Shown: positions 1-8,112 of the stretch, one piece after another
Layout of the letters: every line of letters begins with the position of its first letter
Numbering within the stretch: position 1 is the stretch's first letter
From: XYA12-FULL-58-9 sp001798605
GTDB lineage: Bacteria; Myxococcota; XYA12-FULL-58-9
DNA: 57,055 bases
NCBI GenBank assembly: GCA_036736205.1
Contig: DAINMX010000009.1
Coordinates: forward strand, 1-57,055
Direction: 5' to 3'
The notes under the pieces: model-generated
The model's input: the letters and a program-made list of their open reading frames with translations, nothing else
Database searches by the model: none
Told to the model about the DNA's origin: nothing
Made by a program: the position numbers and the translations under genes

Positions 1-80
1 CAACCGCAAACATCCTGTTCGTGACGAGCTGCGTCAAAGAGAAGAATGGAGCGTTCGCTGAGACTGGTTTCTTGGCTTTG

Positions 81-1379
81 CTACAAAACGATAAGGTCGT
101 CGGCGTCCATGATCTCGTCGGCCTCGCGGGCAGCCTCAGAGGCCTTGAGTCGATCGTCGCTGAGAGAATCGAGGTATTCGCGCAGGTGCGGTTGTTCGTC
201 GAGAACCTTCTGGAACTGGTCCCGCGGCAAGAACAACGCCCCAGAGCCGCCACGGGCTCTAACGGTGGCGGTGGTCGGCTGATGTTTGAGAAGAGATATC
301 TCGCCAAACACCTCCCCAGGTCCGAGGTTCGCAACCACGACGCTCTCGCCATCTTCCTTGGCGACCGACACCTCGACCTCGCCGGTGGCAATGACGTACA
401 ATCCCTCGCCCGGTTGCCCCTGCTCAATGATGGTCTCGTTAGGCTTGAATCCGCGACGTTGAAACCTGTCAATAAGCGAGTAGCGGGTATCCCCGTCGAA
501 CACTTTGAAGAGCGGTGAGGTGTGCAATAGATTCGCAATCAAGCGCTTGCGACAATACTCGACGAGCTCCTCGGCGATCTTAGGCTTGCCCTTGGCGAGT
601 TGCCCGACCTCAGCGCGGGAGAGCTCGAAGACTTCCACCTCCCCCTCGGCGGTCGCTGTCGCCGATCGCAGCGCCCCGGTGATCAACGCCATCTCACCAA
701 GAACCGCACCCGGTCCGAGCTTGGCGAGGGTCGTGCCACCCTTGCTGATGCCGACGTTGCCGCTTGCGATGATGAGCAGCGTGTCCCCTGGTTTGCCCTC
801 GACGAGGATCTCTGTGCCACTTGGCACCCGTTTGTAGCTCAAGCGTTTGACAGTTTCGACGAATGAATCCTCCTCGAGCTCAGAAAAGAGCGGCATGGGC
901 AGCGGAGTTGCCGCCTCCCCCGCGGCAGGAAACGACGTACCAACCTCGGCCGCCTTCTGCAGCCGCTGTTGGCCTTCGAGGGCCAATAGCGATTCGGCAG
1001 TGGCAAGTGAGACTTCCGCTTTCGACTTGAGCGGCGGCGGCACAGGAAGGTTGCCCGCCTTGGCGCGCACCCCGCGAACGTGAAGACGCCGCAGTGTCGA
1101 AATCAGACTCGGGTCATCTTTGGCATGCTGTAGGCCGAGCAGAACCACGACCATCGCCGACAACAGATACCCATCGTGTGCCTGACGATTGGCCAGAGCT
1201 CGCATAACCTGCAGTGCCCCTGCTGGAAAACCAGCGTCACCCAGGGCGATTGCCAGCGCCATGCGGGAATGCCGGTCAGCCGGACTCTGAGAGACGATCT
1301 CTGCAAGATAACAAATGGCATCCGCTGGCTTTCCTGCCGCCAACGCCTCGTCGACTTTTGCACGTAGTTCTTCAGACAT
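81..1379 (-). CDS. Double cyclic-nucleotide-binding-domain (cNBD) protein
   Basis: The 432-residue protein has an N-terminal helical, TPR-like segment (about residues 1-95), a linker, and two cNBDs at about 163-275 and 287-400. Both cNBDs show the beta-roll glycines and a phosphate-binding cassette (GEMALITGALRSATA and GEISLLKHQPTTATV). The first cassette keeps the Arg that normally contacts the cyclic phosphate. In the second the expected Pro-Arg is Pro-Thr, so that domain may not bind cAMP or cGMP in the usual way. No DNA-binding, kinase or membrane domain follows. The family is regulatory, and this member probably works through protein-protein contacts in the cytoplasm. It is transcribed divergently from the WYL regulator pair across a 143-bp gap that must hold both promoters. 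The family call is firm; the ligand and target are unknown. Confidence 0.85.
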   Translation of the reverse strand: MSEELRAKVDEALAAGKPADAICYLAEIVSQSPADRHSRMALAIALGDAGFPAGALQVMRALANRQAHDGYLLSAMVVVLLGLQHAKDDPSLISTLRRLHVRGVRAKAGNLPVPPPLKSKAEVSLATAESLLALEGQQRLQKAAEVGTSFPAAGEAATPLPMPLFSELEEDSFVETVKRLSYKRVPSGTEILVEGKPGDTLLIIASGNVGISKGGTTLAKLGPGAVLGEMALITGALRSATATAEGEVEVFELSRAEVGQLAKGKPKIAEELVEYCRKRLIANLLHTSPLFKVFDGDTRYSLIDRFQRRGFKPNETIIEQGQPGEGLYVIATGEVEVSVAKEDGESVVVANLGPGEVFGEISLLKHQPTTATVRARGGSGALFLPRDQFQKVLDEQPHLREYLDSLSDDRLKASEAAREADEIMDADDLIVL

Positions 1380-1522
1380 GCCGACAGATTCGACGTATCG
1401 GGGCGCGGGGTCAAGCCCCTGTTGACCACCGCAGATTTCCTGACATTATTTTGCACCCGGGACGGTTTGCTGTCGCACAAACGATTGCCAGGCTCGGCAC
1501 CCCCGTGATACGCGCCTCTCCA

Positions 1523-2572
1523 ATGAGTGCCACTCGCACAGAACGGTTGTTGAATCTCCTGACTTTGCTGCTCAACACGCGGCGTCCGATATCCTTGCGC
1601 GAAATCCGTGAGCATGAGGAGTTTAACGCCTACCAGACGGGCGATCCCAAAAGTGGTGAACGGGCCTTCGAGCGAGACAAAGCGGCGCTCATCGAGCTCG
1701 GCGTGCCCCTGCGCTGGATCCCCCCAGAGGATGAAGACGATGACGACGGCCTTGGGGGATACGTCATTGACCGCAATCGCTATTTCCTTCCCGAGCTCGG
1801 CCTGAAACCCGCCGAGCTGGCCCTGCTATCCATCGCTGGCGCGGCGGCTGCCGCGCTTGAGGGATTTCCCGGCCGAGCGACAGTCATCCGCGCACTCGCC
1901 AAGCTTGGATTTGATGTCGATGAGACCGGGACCTTTGCGAGCCTCGCGCACGCCCCCCTTCGCGACGGGCACATGGTGGAACAGATCGGCGCGCATCTGC
2001 AGATTCTGCACGACGCCGTCGCACATCGGCTAACCTTGGCGCTCGGCTACCGTGCAAGAATTGGCGAGCTCACACAACGTCAGGTGGACCCGTACGGTCT
2101 CTACTACCGTCAGGGCGTTTGGTACCTCGTCGGCCACTGCCACCTTCGCAATGCCGAGAGAACTTTCCATCTCGGTCGCTGCGAAAACGTCGAGCTCGTC
2201 TACCCAGATCGACGCACAGCACAATTCGATGTGCCTGGGGATTTCAATCTCTCCGCCCACGTCCACGCCCGACCATGGGAAATGCCGCAACACCCTCCAT
2301 TCAAAGTGGTCATTCGGCTCGCCGAAAGACTGGTTCCCGCCATCGTTGAGATCTTCGGGCGGCGTGCCATTGTCAAGGCGAGTGAAAAGGGTACCACCGT
2401 CGAGCTCCTCGTCAGCAACCGATCTGCTCTCATCCTTGCCGTGCTGCCGCATGGTGCTGCCGCTGAGGTCATCGAACCCAGCGATGTGAGGGCGGAGATC
2501 CGCGAAGTATACGAACGACTCGTTCGCCACTATGACGGCAGCAAGCTCCTGCGACAGGAAGTTTCCGCATGA
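1523..2572 (+). CDS. PafB-like WYL-domain transcriptional regulator
   Basis: The product is a 349-residue DNA-binding regulator. The N-terminus (MSATRTERLLNLLTLLLN) begins a winged helix-turn-helix followed by the PafB-type signature GERAFERDKAALIELGVP. The middle and C-terminal parts form a WYL domain (YGLYYRQGVWYLVGHCH) and a WCX-like extension. I chose the ATG at 1523 because homology to the family begins there; the frame is open further upstream, to 1214, but overlaps the divergent gene. It overlaps the next gene by 4 bp (ATGA), so the two are translationally coupled, the arrangement of the actinobacterial PafBC heterodimeric DNA-damage regulator. Whether this pair also controls a DNA-damage regulon is inferred from the family. 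Confidence 0.85.
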   Translation: MSATRTERLLNLLTLLLNTRRPISLREIREHEEFNAYQTGDPKSGERAFERDKAALIELGVPLRWIPPEDEDDDDGLGGYVIDRNRYFLPELGLKPAELALLSIAGAAAAALEGFPGRATVIRALAKLGFDVDETGTFASLAHAPLRDGHMVEQIGAHLQILHDAVAHRLTLALGYRARIGELTQRQVDPYGLYYRQGVWYLVGHCHLRNAERTFHLGRCENVELVYPDRRTAQFDVPGDFNLSAHVHARPWEMPQHPPFKVVIRLAERLVPAIVEIFGRRAIVKASEKGTTVELLVSNRSALILAVLPHGAAAEVIEPSDVRAEIREVYERLVRHYDGSKLLRQEVSA

Positions 2573-3543
2573 GCGTTAACGATCGCCTCGGCAGACTCCT
2601 GTTCATCGTTCCCTATGTCGCCCATCGTGATGGCGTGTCCCTCGACGAGCTAGCGAGCAAGACCGGCGTGACGACGTCGCAAATCGCCGCCGACCTGGCC
2701 TTGCTGTCGATGGTCGGTCGGCCGCCACTGACCCCGGACCACTTGATCGACCTGTATGTTGAGGACGATATCGTTTACGTCGAGTTGGATCAGAGTCTAT
2801 CGCGGCCGTTGCGACTCACACACGAAGAAGCTCGAGCGTTGGTGCTCGGTGCCAAGCTGGTCGGCTCCCTCGGTGGACTCGGTGAACAGCTGCAGAATGT
2901 GTTGGACAAGATCCTCAAGGTCCTCAACCCCGTCGATCGCGAGATTGTCCAATCCCTGTCCGAGCGGGTTGGTGTTTGGCAAGACTCGGGCGAACCACCC
3001 CAGGCGGTGGTGCAATTGCGACGTGCGGTCGAAGAACATCGCGAAGTTGGCATAGAGTATTATTCGGTTTCCAGCGACCGGCAGAAACGATATCGCCTGC
3101 AACCTCTTGCACTCATCACTCACTCCGGCAGCGAGTACCTCGTGGCTCTCGACGTCGACGCCGACGGGCACGAAAAGCTGTTTCGACTCGATCGAATGGC
3201 CGAGGTGAAGATACTGCCGGGACGATTCGAACCACCTGCCATGCTCGATCTCGAAAGGTTCCGCACCCAGCGCCTCTACTTTGGCGAGAACGCGACGAAA
3301 GCGGAGGTCCATTTCGCCAAAGAAGCGGCACGGGACGTGTGCGAGCTCTTCGGAGACTCGGAGATCATCAACGAAGCTGACGGCTCGATCCGGGTTCGGC
3401 TGTCGACATCCAGCCCCGCTTGGCTCGCTCGATGGGTGTTGCCGTTCGGCGATGCCGCAGAGGTGGTTGGCCCACCGGAGCAACGCGCATACATAAGCCG
3501 CCTGTGCAGGGAGGCGGCTCTGGCCTACGGACGCGACCCTTGA
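2569..3543 (+). CDS. PafC-like WYL-domain transcriptional regulator
   Basis: The 324-residue protein is the second half of a tandem WYL regulator pair. The N-terminal HTH region (RLLFIVPYVAHRDGVSLDEL) resembles PafC, and the linker RPLRLTHEEARALVLGAKLV is a family hallmark. It is followed by a WYL domain (residues about 150-220) and a C-terminal WCX-like domain. The start ATG overlaps the stop of the PafB-like gene. The stop TGA in turn overlaps the TTG start of the glycosyltransferase gene, so the three genes form one coupled unit. By family knowledge WYL domains sense a ligand, proposed to be nucleic acid, and the pair probably acts as a heterodimer. The regulon cannot be read from the sequence. 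Confidence 0.85.
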   Translation: MSVNDRLGRLLFIVPYVAHRDGVSLDELASKTGVTTSQIAADLALLSMVGRPPLTPDHLIDLYVEDDIVYVELDQSLSRPLRLTHEEARALVLGAKLVGSLGGLGEQLQNVLDKILKVLNPVDREIVQSLSERVGVWQDSGEPPQAVVQLRRAVEEHREVGIEYYSVSSDRQKRYRLQPLALITHSGSEYLVALDVDADGHEKLFRLDRMAEVKILPGRFEPPAMLDLERFRTQRLYFGENATKAEVHFAKEAARDVCELFGDSEIINEADGSIRVRLSTSSPAWLARWVLPFGDAAEVVGPPEQRAYISRLCREAALAYGRDP

Positions 3544-5060
3544 TCGGAGACGGCACGCTCGCGGCCACCCTTTCAAATGGTGCCAAGCGTCACCCGATAC
3601 TCACGGCTTTGGCGCTCGGTCTGGTGCTGCGAACAACAGCCGCCTTCATCGGTTGGGGCTGGTTCGCCATTGACGATTACCTCTACGTCGTAGAGCCTGC
3701 GTGGCGATGGCTCGAAGAACCCAGCTGGCCCTACCCTTCCCTGCGTCGCTCGCCCTTGTTGGCGCATGCATTCCATGGGTTGATGTCCGCGGCACAGAGC
3801 ATGGGTGCCACCGACCCGAGGACAGTACTGCAGATCGCGTACTTTGGATTGGGGCTGTGGTCACTTCTGGCAATTCCAGCGGCGTTTCTACTTGCCAAGA
3901 GACTAGGAGATCGCACGGCGGCAATTGCGGCTCTTCTCATCGCGGTCCATCCACTCATGCCTCGCATCAGCACACGCGCGTTGATTGAAGTCGTCGCCAT
4001 CGTCCCCTTGGTGTGGAGCCTCACCTTAATAGAGCGCAGCGTTGCCGGTTCTCTGCTGCGCAAGCTCTCTATGGCCATAGGCGGCGGCCTACTCTTCGGT
4101 TTGGCGGTCATGCTTCGATTCCAGGTGGGTGTCATGGCCATCGCCATCACCGGTTGGCTCCTCTGGCACAATCTGCGGCACAACCGGCAACGCCGAGGTG
4201 AACCGGGGGCCTTTGCCCCCTTCATCGGCTTTGCCCTCGCGGGCATCGTCGCCGTCACAGCCCAAGGTGGCCTCGATGTCGTCCACGGCCGGCCCTTCTT
4301 CTCCACCATGCTCTGGTACGTGGGCAGTAACCTCGACAGCTCTGACAGTTTCGGCGCGTCCTCCTGGTACACCTACCTCTGGCATCTGCTAGCCCTCACC
4401 GTGCCCCCCGCAACCGTGCTCCTCGCCAAGCCCCTCTGGCGAGCAGCTCGCTCCCACGCTCTCGTCTCCCTTTGCCTCGCGGTCTTCGTCCTCGCGCACA
4501 CACTGGTTCCACACAAAGAAGATCGATTCATGTTTCCAATCCTCCCCCTCGCACTCGTGCTGCTCGCCGCCGCACTGGTTGACCTCCACCGCGGCGGGAG
4601 ATGGGAACGATGGACGGTCCGATTCTTTTGGGCATTCAATGTGGTGGCTCTGGTCGTCGCCACGACCTCCGACGCCCACAGGAATCTCACGACGCCCCTT
4701 GCGGCGATCGGTCGCCTCGGAGGCACGTACGAGGTCGCCGTGGTGGGATCCCGCCAAGTCCCTGACTACTACCTCGGCAGCAGCTCACGCGCCCAAGGCT
4801 TTGCTGAAACCGACTTGTTTGTGGACGCCGTCATCACCGGCAAGCTCCGCCCGGATTTTGTCCTCTTTCGTCCCGAGCCCAATCCCTACGAGCTCGAGGT
4901 CCTGCGCAATCTCGGGTTACAGTGTCGTGGCCCAACGATGTTTCCTGGTGACCTGGTCGATCGCGTCCTCGTCGTGCTCAATCCCCGGCACAACGAGCGT
5001 CGACACGCCGTTGCATTGTTTGACTGTCGCCCCAAGAACCGTGGAGACGTGGGCCCATGA
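3540..5060 (+). CDS. GT22-like polytopic membrane glycosyltransferase
   Basis: The product has about 506 residues and many hydrophobic segments through roughly residue 390, followed by a soluble C-terminal domain. The motif HKEDRFMFPILP is the diagnostic His-Lys-Glu-x-Arg-Phe of the ALG9/PIG-B (GT22) mannosyltransferase superfamily, and the luminal FAIDDYLYVVEPAW segment carries the acidic pair expected of GT-C enzymes. The enzyme probably transfers a sugar from a polyprenyl-phosphate donor at the periplasmic face of the inner membrane. I place the start at TTG 3540, which overlaps the stop of the PafC-like gene. A longer frame opening at 3420 would run far into that gene. Acceptor and donor are unknown. 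Confidence 0.75.
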   Translation: MIGDGTLAATLSNGAKRHPILTALALGLVLRTTAAFIGWGWFAIDDYLYVVEPAWRWLEEPSWPYPSLRRSPLLAHAFHGLMSAAQSMGATDPRTVLQIAYFGLGLWSLLAIPAAFLLAKRLGDRTAAIAALLIAVHPLMPRISTRALIEVVAIVPLVWSLTLIERSVAGSLLRKLSMAIGGGLLFGLAVMLRFQVGVMAIAITGWLLWHNLRHNRQRRGEPGAFAPFIGFALAGIVAVTAQGGLDVVHGRPFFSTMLWYVGSNLDSSDSFGASSWYTYLWHLLALTVPPATVLLAKPLWRAARSHALVSLCLAVFVLAHTLVPHKEDRFMFPILPLALVLLAAALVDLHRGGRWERWTVRFFWAFNVVALVVATTSDAHRNLTTPLAAIGRLGGTYEVAVVGSRQVPDYYLGSSSRAQGFAETDLFVDAVITGKLRPDFVLFRPEPNPYELEVLRNLGLQCRGPTMFPGDLVDRVLVVLNPRHNERRHAVALFDCRPKNRGDVGP

Positions 5061-5087
5061 CGCCCCTGCGGGTGCCCGCCGCGCAAA

Positions 5088-5324
5088 TCACACCGTTGGT
5101 TCTCTCTCAACTCTCGATAGGAATGGACGAGAGCCGGTTATACCCAATGCCATTATCATGATGCGGGCACAGGCCGTGGCATCCGACACGGGATCGTGGC
5201 GATTGACCAACGGGATGCCGAGCGACCGACATACACCGGGCAGGCCGAGATCCGTCAACCCCAGTTTGTCTCGCGCAAGTCGCATCGAACAGAGAAATGG
5301 AAGCGAGGGAAGAGCGAGCCGGGC
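5088..5324 (-). pseudogene. Remnant of a DnaQ-like (DEDDh) 3'-5' exonuclease domain
   Basis: Reading the minus strand gives a stretch starting FLCSMRLARDKLGL, continuing with LGLPGVCRSLGIPL and ending HDPVSDATACARI. This matches the C-terminal half of the exonuclease domain of DNA polymerase III epsilon-like proteins, including the His-Asp(x5)Asp catalytic pair of the ExoIII motif. The first half, with the DxE catalytic motif, is absent: an in-frame TAG, which is the stop codon of the neighbouring lipoprotein gene, lies immediately before the fragment. An ATG exists at 5285 but would give a 65-residue piece without a complete active site. I therefore call it a degraded fragment at the edge of the accessory island. 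Confidence 0.5.
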
Positions 5325-5828
5325 CTAGTCGTGGCACGTGCCGCCGGACATCATGCCCGACATCATCCCGCCACCTTGCATCATGTTATCCGCGCGCCCC
5401 ATCTCCTGCTGCGCCGTCTGTCGCATGGCATTGCAGTGACGCTCGGATTCCGCACGGTCCTGCGCGAGATCATTCGACGCGCAGGCCGCGCCCATGTGCG
5501 TGGTCAGCTCGTCCTTCATTCCGCCGCATGTCTTCTGCATGTCCGCCATGTTGTCGCGCCCCATGGCTATCATGCAGTCGTCCATACCCGCGCTCATGTC
5601 GCGCATCCTGTCGACGATGGGACGGACGTCGGCCTCGTACCGGTCGCGCTCGGCCGTGCATGCCGCCATGTCGGTCATGCCCGGGATGTTGGTCTGGTGG
5701 GTGTCGACCGCCGCCACCAGTTGCTCGTTGAGCTGGCGGAACGCCGCGACATCGGGCGCTGGCGTTTCATCCGCGCAAGAAGCCAGTAGGAGACCTGCAA
5801 AGCTACCGATCAAGATTCTTTCGAACAT
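5325..5828 (-). CDS. Met-rich periplasmic lipoprotein, possible copper binder
   Basis: The 167-residue product begins MFERILIGSFAGLLLASC, a short lipoprotein signal with lipobox Leu-Ala-Ser-Cys. The body is helical with regularly spaced Cys and Met, and the C-terminus (MMQGGGMMSGMMSGGTCHD) is dense in Met with Cys and His, a composition seen in periplasmic Cu(I)-binding proteins. The start at 5828 is preceded by an excellent Shine-Dalgarno (AGGAGGT, 5-6 nt spacing); the longer open frame to 5864 is not needed. It is the downstream partner of the frameshifted DUF5666-like gene, 32 bp away, and both lie below the sigma-54 promoter at 6223-6237. I do not recognise a named family. Metal binding is inferred from composition and from the copper proteins nearby. 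Confidence 0.75.
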   Translation of the reverse strand: MFERILIGSFAGLLLASCADETPAPDVAAFRQLNEQLVAAVDTHQTNIPGMTDMAACTAERDRYEADVRPIVDRMRDMSAGMDDCMIAMGRDNMADMQKTCGGMKDELTTHMGAACASNDLAQDRAESERHCNAMRQTAQQEMGRADNMMQGGGMMSGMMSGGTCHD

Positions 5829-5860
5829 GGGATACCTCCTGTGAATGTTGGCCGACCATG

Positions 5861-6189
5861 TCACTCCTGCGACACGGCGAACGTTGCTTCATACTTCGCA
5901 TCCGCTCCCAGGTAGATGGTCACTGCCTTCGGATGCTCGGCGGCGCCATCGTTATCAATCATGACTCGCGCTCCTTTCTTGATGTCCGTAACCGAGGCCT
6001 GGGTCTTGCCCTTGAAGACCTTGGTCTCCGCGGTGATCCCAACCGAAACAGCCTTGCCTTCCGTCGTTGTCAGGTCTAGACGAGCCGCCTCCGCAAAGAC
6101 CGTCATGGCCTTGGGGCGGACCCGCTTGACCGCACCGTGGATGATGGCCTCGACAATATTGCAAAAACAATGAAACGTGATGCCTTCAT
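5861..6189 (-). pseudogene. Frameshifted small secreted DUF5666-like protein
   Basis: A good ribosome-binding site (AGGAGGAGC) precedes an ATG at 6189 that begins MKASRFIVFAIL, the start of a signal peptide. This frame stops after 29 codons. The conserved body lies in another frame: HGAVKRVRPKAMTVF, then LDLTTTEGKAVSVGITAETK, then VTDIKKGARVMID. That body resembles the small beta-barrel DUF5666-type domain. It is open upstream to a TAG but has no start codon before the internal ATG at 6106. The simplest reading is a deletion or frameshift that removed the end of the signal peptide, so the 81-residue remainder from 6106 would stay cytoplasmic if translated. A sequencing error is an equal possibility. 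Confidence 0.55.
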
Positions 6190-6222
6190 GGAGCTGCTCC
6201 TCCTACCTGGAGTGTGAATTTA

Positions 6223-6237
6223 GCAAATTCTGCGCCA
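6223..6237 (-). promoter_or_regulatory. Sigma-54 (-24/-12) promoter for the small secreted gene and Met-rich lipoprotein
   Basis: On the minus strand the sequence is TGGCGCAGAATTTGC, which keeps the invariant GG and GC with exactly ten bases between them. The match to the consensus TGGCACG-N4-TTGCA is strong at -12 and has one mismatch at -24 (GCG for GCA). It lies 34 bp upstream of the ATG at 6189. The presumed activator is the NtrC-like regulator encoded at 18017-19354. Confidence 0.65.
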
Positions 6238-6332
6238 GACCCAGTTCTTGTTGTAAAAATGGGCAATAACAAACGACTATGCGCTCAGCAGCGTCGTCCT
6301 GTGCGTTTTTGAAGTCAAATACAGCGTGAATT

Positions 6333-6363
6333 AGATACAGTGTAACTCATCTGGTTACTCATT
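6333..6363. promoter_or_regulatory. Palindromic enhancer-like element, copy 1
   Basis: The left part AGATACAGTGTAACT and the right part GGTTACTCATT are separated by five bases (CATCT). The core GTAAC/GTTAC is an inverted repeat. Both flanks are identical to a second copy at 21891-21921, while the 5-base spacer differs, the pattern expected of a dimer-binding site. The centre lies about 115 bp upstream of the sigma-54 promoter at 6223-6237, a normal distance for an NtrC-family activator site. A partial direct repeat of the left part (ATACAGCGTGAA) precedes it, beginning at 6319. Confidence 0.65.
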
Positions 6364-6491
6364 TCGCAGACTGGAGCGGCACAGGTACTTCAAGCGCGGA
6401 ACATGGGGGTCGCCAACGGGACGGTATCGGCCGCGATGGCGACCGGGCCCTACGCATCGGCAACTCGGGGGTGGTGTCGGGCCTGATGTCG

Positions 6492-7856
6492 TCAAGCGTC
6501 TTTCTTCAAGAGAGAGGCTGCGCACGCCCGGGCCGCGCGAAGCGCGAGCGCGAGCACAGTGAGCGTGGGATGGCGATCGCCCGAGCTCGGCCATGTTGAT
6601 GCGTCCGCAATCCAGACATTGCGCAAGGCGCGAAGTTGACCATGGGGGGTGCAAGGCTCTGATGGGTTTCCCATTCGGATGGTGCCGGCCTCGTGCCCAT
6701 TTCCGGGCGTGAGGGGATCGTGAAACTTTATGAGCTTGCTGTCTTTTGGCGCCAGTGCGTCGGCAAGATTGCGGCAGGCCTGCTTCATGTCCTCTGCGAG
6801 GATTTTCTCCTCGGGCGACCAGGCAACGTGCAGCCGCGGGATGGCCTGCCCCGCAGCGTCGCACCGCCCGGGGTCGAGCTCCACGTATCGATCCTGATAC
6901 GGGTAGCATTCACCGATGGCATGGATCTGTGTGGCGCGCATTCCGGCACGCTCTGATGCGGGGGCCATGCGCTCCAGGTCGAAGGCGTCAAGGGAGCATG
7001 GGCCGTTGAGCTCAATGCTGAATCCCCCGGGGTAAGGGCGTCGGCTCTTCGAATTCAGATTGACAAAGTTTTCGACAAGGGCCGCGCCGGAGAGAGGGCC
7101 GCGGCTCCCCATCGAGGGCGGGGGCAGGGTCTCAACAAGCACGTAGCTCGCGACCATGTGGTCTGTGAAGTTTCTGCCAATGTTTCGAGCAGTCGTCCCC
7201 CGCAGCTCGCTTGCGAGGAGCACCCGCGCCGATTCTATTGGTGAAGCTGCGAGCACGAAAGTCCGGGCTTGCAGCGTCATGGTTTGTTCGCGCTTCAGGT
7301 CAAAACAGCATAAAGAGAGAGCTTGAGAACGCGCGTGCTCAAATCGGAGGGCGACGCAGTACGAGCGGGCCCTTCGCGCCGCGCGCCAGCGAAGCGGTGT
7401 CCATGCCCTGCACGGCGAATCCATGGCTGCCCGTTTCGGCACTATGGATAGGCCAGCATCGCGGGCTAGCTTCGCGTAGCGTTCGTCGAGCAGGCCCTCA
7501 CGAACGTCGAGTTTCTTTTCGATTTGCGCGTACGCCGGGCCGAGCTTGCGCGCAGAGGCCGGCCAATCGGCGCGTGCAAGCGCGGTCGCGGGGATGCGAT
7601 GGCACCACCCGCCCCAAAGATGGGTTCGGCCTCCTACCGCGCGCACACGGTACCAATCAAAGCTATTGCCGAGCTCAGAGCCCTCGACCGCAAAGGGCCA
7701 CTGCCGTCGATCGGGCTCGCCTGCCGTCTCGTCGATTCCGAGGCGCGGGCCTGCATCTACGAGAAGGACGTCGAGCCCCGCGGCGTTGAGGATCTCCGAA
7801 ACGAGACAGCCCGAGGGTCCGGCCCCGATGATGATGACGTCCCAACGTTTGGTCAT
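6492..7856 (-). CDS. GMC-family FAD-dependent oxidoreductase
   Basis: The 454-residue product starts with a Rossmann FAD-binding motif (MTKRWDVIIIGAGPSG, residues 1-16). The second FAD contact RAVGGRTHLWGG follows near residue 75. The C-terminal GMC signature includes HEAGTIRMG and DASTWPSSGDRHPTLT, which contains the catalytic-region His. Members oxidise alcohols or aldehydes of sugars, choline or sterols; the substrate cannot be predicted here. There is no signal peptide, so the enzyme is predicted cytoplasmic. Upstream on the same transcript are a 10-bp perfect hairpin and a tiny Cys-containing peptide gene, all downstream of a sigma-54-type promoter. That order resembles loci where a small abundant peptide is made at a higher level than its partner enzyme. 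Confidence 0.85.
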   Translation of the reverse strand: MTKRWDVIIIGAGPSGCLVSEILNAAGLDVLLVDAGPRLGIDETAGEPDRRQWPFAVEGSELGNSFDWYRVRAVGGRTHLWGGWCHRIPATALARADWPASARKLGPAYAQIEKKLDVREGLLDERYAKLARDAGLSIVPKRAAMDSPCRAWTPLRWRAARRARSYCVALRFEHARSQALSLCCFDLKREQTMTLQARTFVLAASPIESARVLLASELRGTTARNIGRNFTDHMVASYVLVETLPPPSMGSRGPLSGAALVENFVNLNSKSRRPYPGGFSIELNGPCSLDAFDLERMAPASERAGMRATQIHAIGECYPYQDRYVELDPGRCDAAGQAIPRLHVAWSPEEKILAEDMKQACRNLADALAPKDSKLIKFHDPLTPGNGHEAGTIRMGNPSEPCTPHGQLRALRNVWIADASTWPSSGDRHPTLTVLALALRAARACAASLLKKDA

Positions 7857-7868
7857 GCCGCGATGCCT

Positions 7869-7903
7869 CCCCAGGCGAGTTCCGCCGTGGAGATCGCCTG
7901 GGG
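7869..7903 (-). promoter_or_regulatory. Intercistronic GC-rich hairpin between peptide gene and GMC oxidoreductase
   Basis: A perfect 10-bp inverted repeat (CCCCAGGCGA and TCGCCTGGGG) encloses a 15-nt loop. There is no U-tract, so it is more likely an mRNA-stabilising or attenuating structure than a full terminator. It lies 12 bp before the oxidoreductase start and about 30 bp after the small ORF, where it could set different expression levels for the two genes. Confidence 0.6.
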
Positions 7904-7934
7904 AAAGCGCTTGGTCTCCTGGATCCGTGCTAAT

Positions 7935-8036
7935 TCACTTACAGCAGCGAATCTGGCAATGCCGAACCTTGAGGCTCTTGTTCAAAGCCGTCATGACTTT
8001 GATGTTTTTGAGACGAACCTTTTGCAGTAATTTCAT
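7935..8036 (-). CDS. Candidate 33-residue basic Cys-containing peptide
   Basis: A short ORF begins MKLLQKVRLKNIKV and ends HCQIRCCK. GGAGG lies four bases before the ATG at 8036. An in-frame upstream ATG at 8075 would lengthen it to 46 residues and add a CGGC motif (MRAEKAPLNCGGCMK). The peptide is strongly basic with three Cys in the last eight residues, or five Cys in the longer form. It sits about 75 nt below a sigma-54-type promoter and is followed by a hairpin and the GMC oxidoreductase gene. I recognise no family. The placement, not homology, is the argument that it is expressed. It could be a modified-peptide precursor, a leader peptide or a small metal binder. Confidence 0.4.
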   Translation of the reverse strand: MKLLQKVRLKNIKVMTALNKSLKVRHCQIRCCK

Positions 8037-8112
8037 ACATCCTCCACAGTTCAGAGGAGCCTTTTCGGCCCGCATTCCGGCCTGACGACACTGTCAGAGC
8101 AAAACAAGGCAA

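Larger units (their letters stand above)
6190..6491. other. Intergenic regulatory region without a gene
   Basis: This 302-bp gap between the GMC oxidoreductase stop and the small secreted gene holds a sigma-54-type promoter (6223-6237), an AT-richer stretch around 6240-6330 and the palindromic element at 6333-6363. The part nearest the GMC gene (6364-6491) is GC-rich, and I see no gene or clear terminator in it. Confidence 0.6.

Noticed and set aside
1..80. Possible 3' end of an upstream gene
   Set aside because: The first 80 bases contain no recognisable coding end or terminator.
6355..6909. Minus-strand 184-codon open frame over the GMC gene end
   Set aside because: It is an alternative frame of the GMC oxidoreductase and of the regulatory gap.
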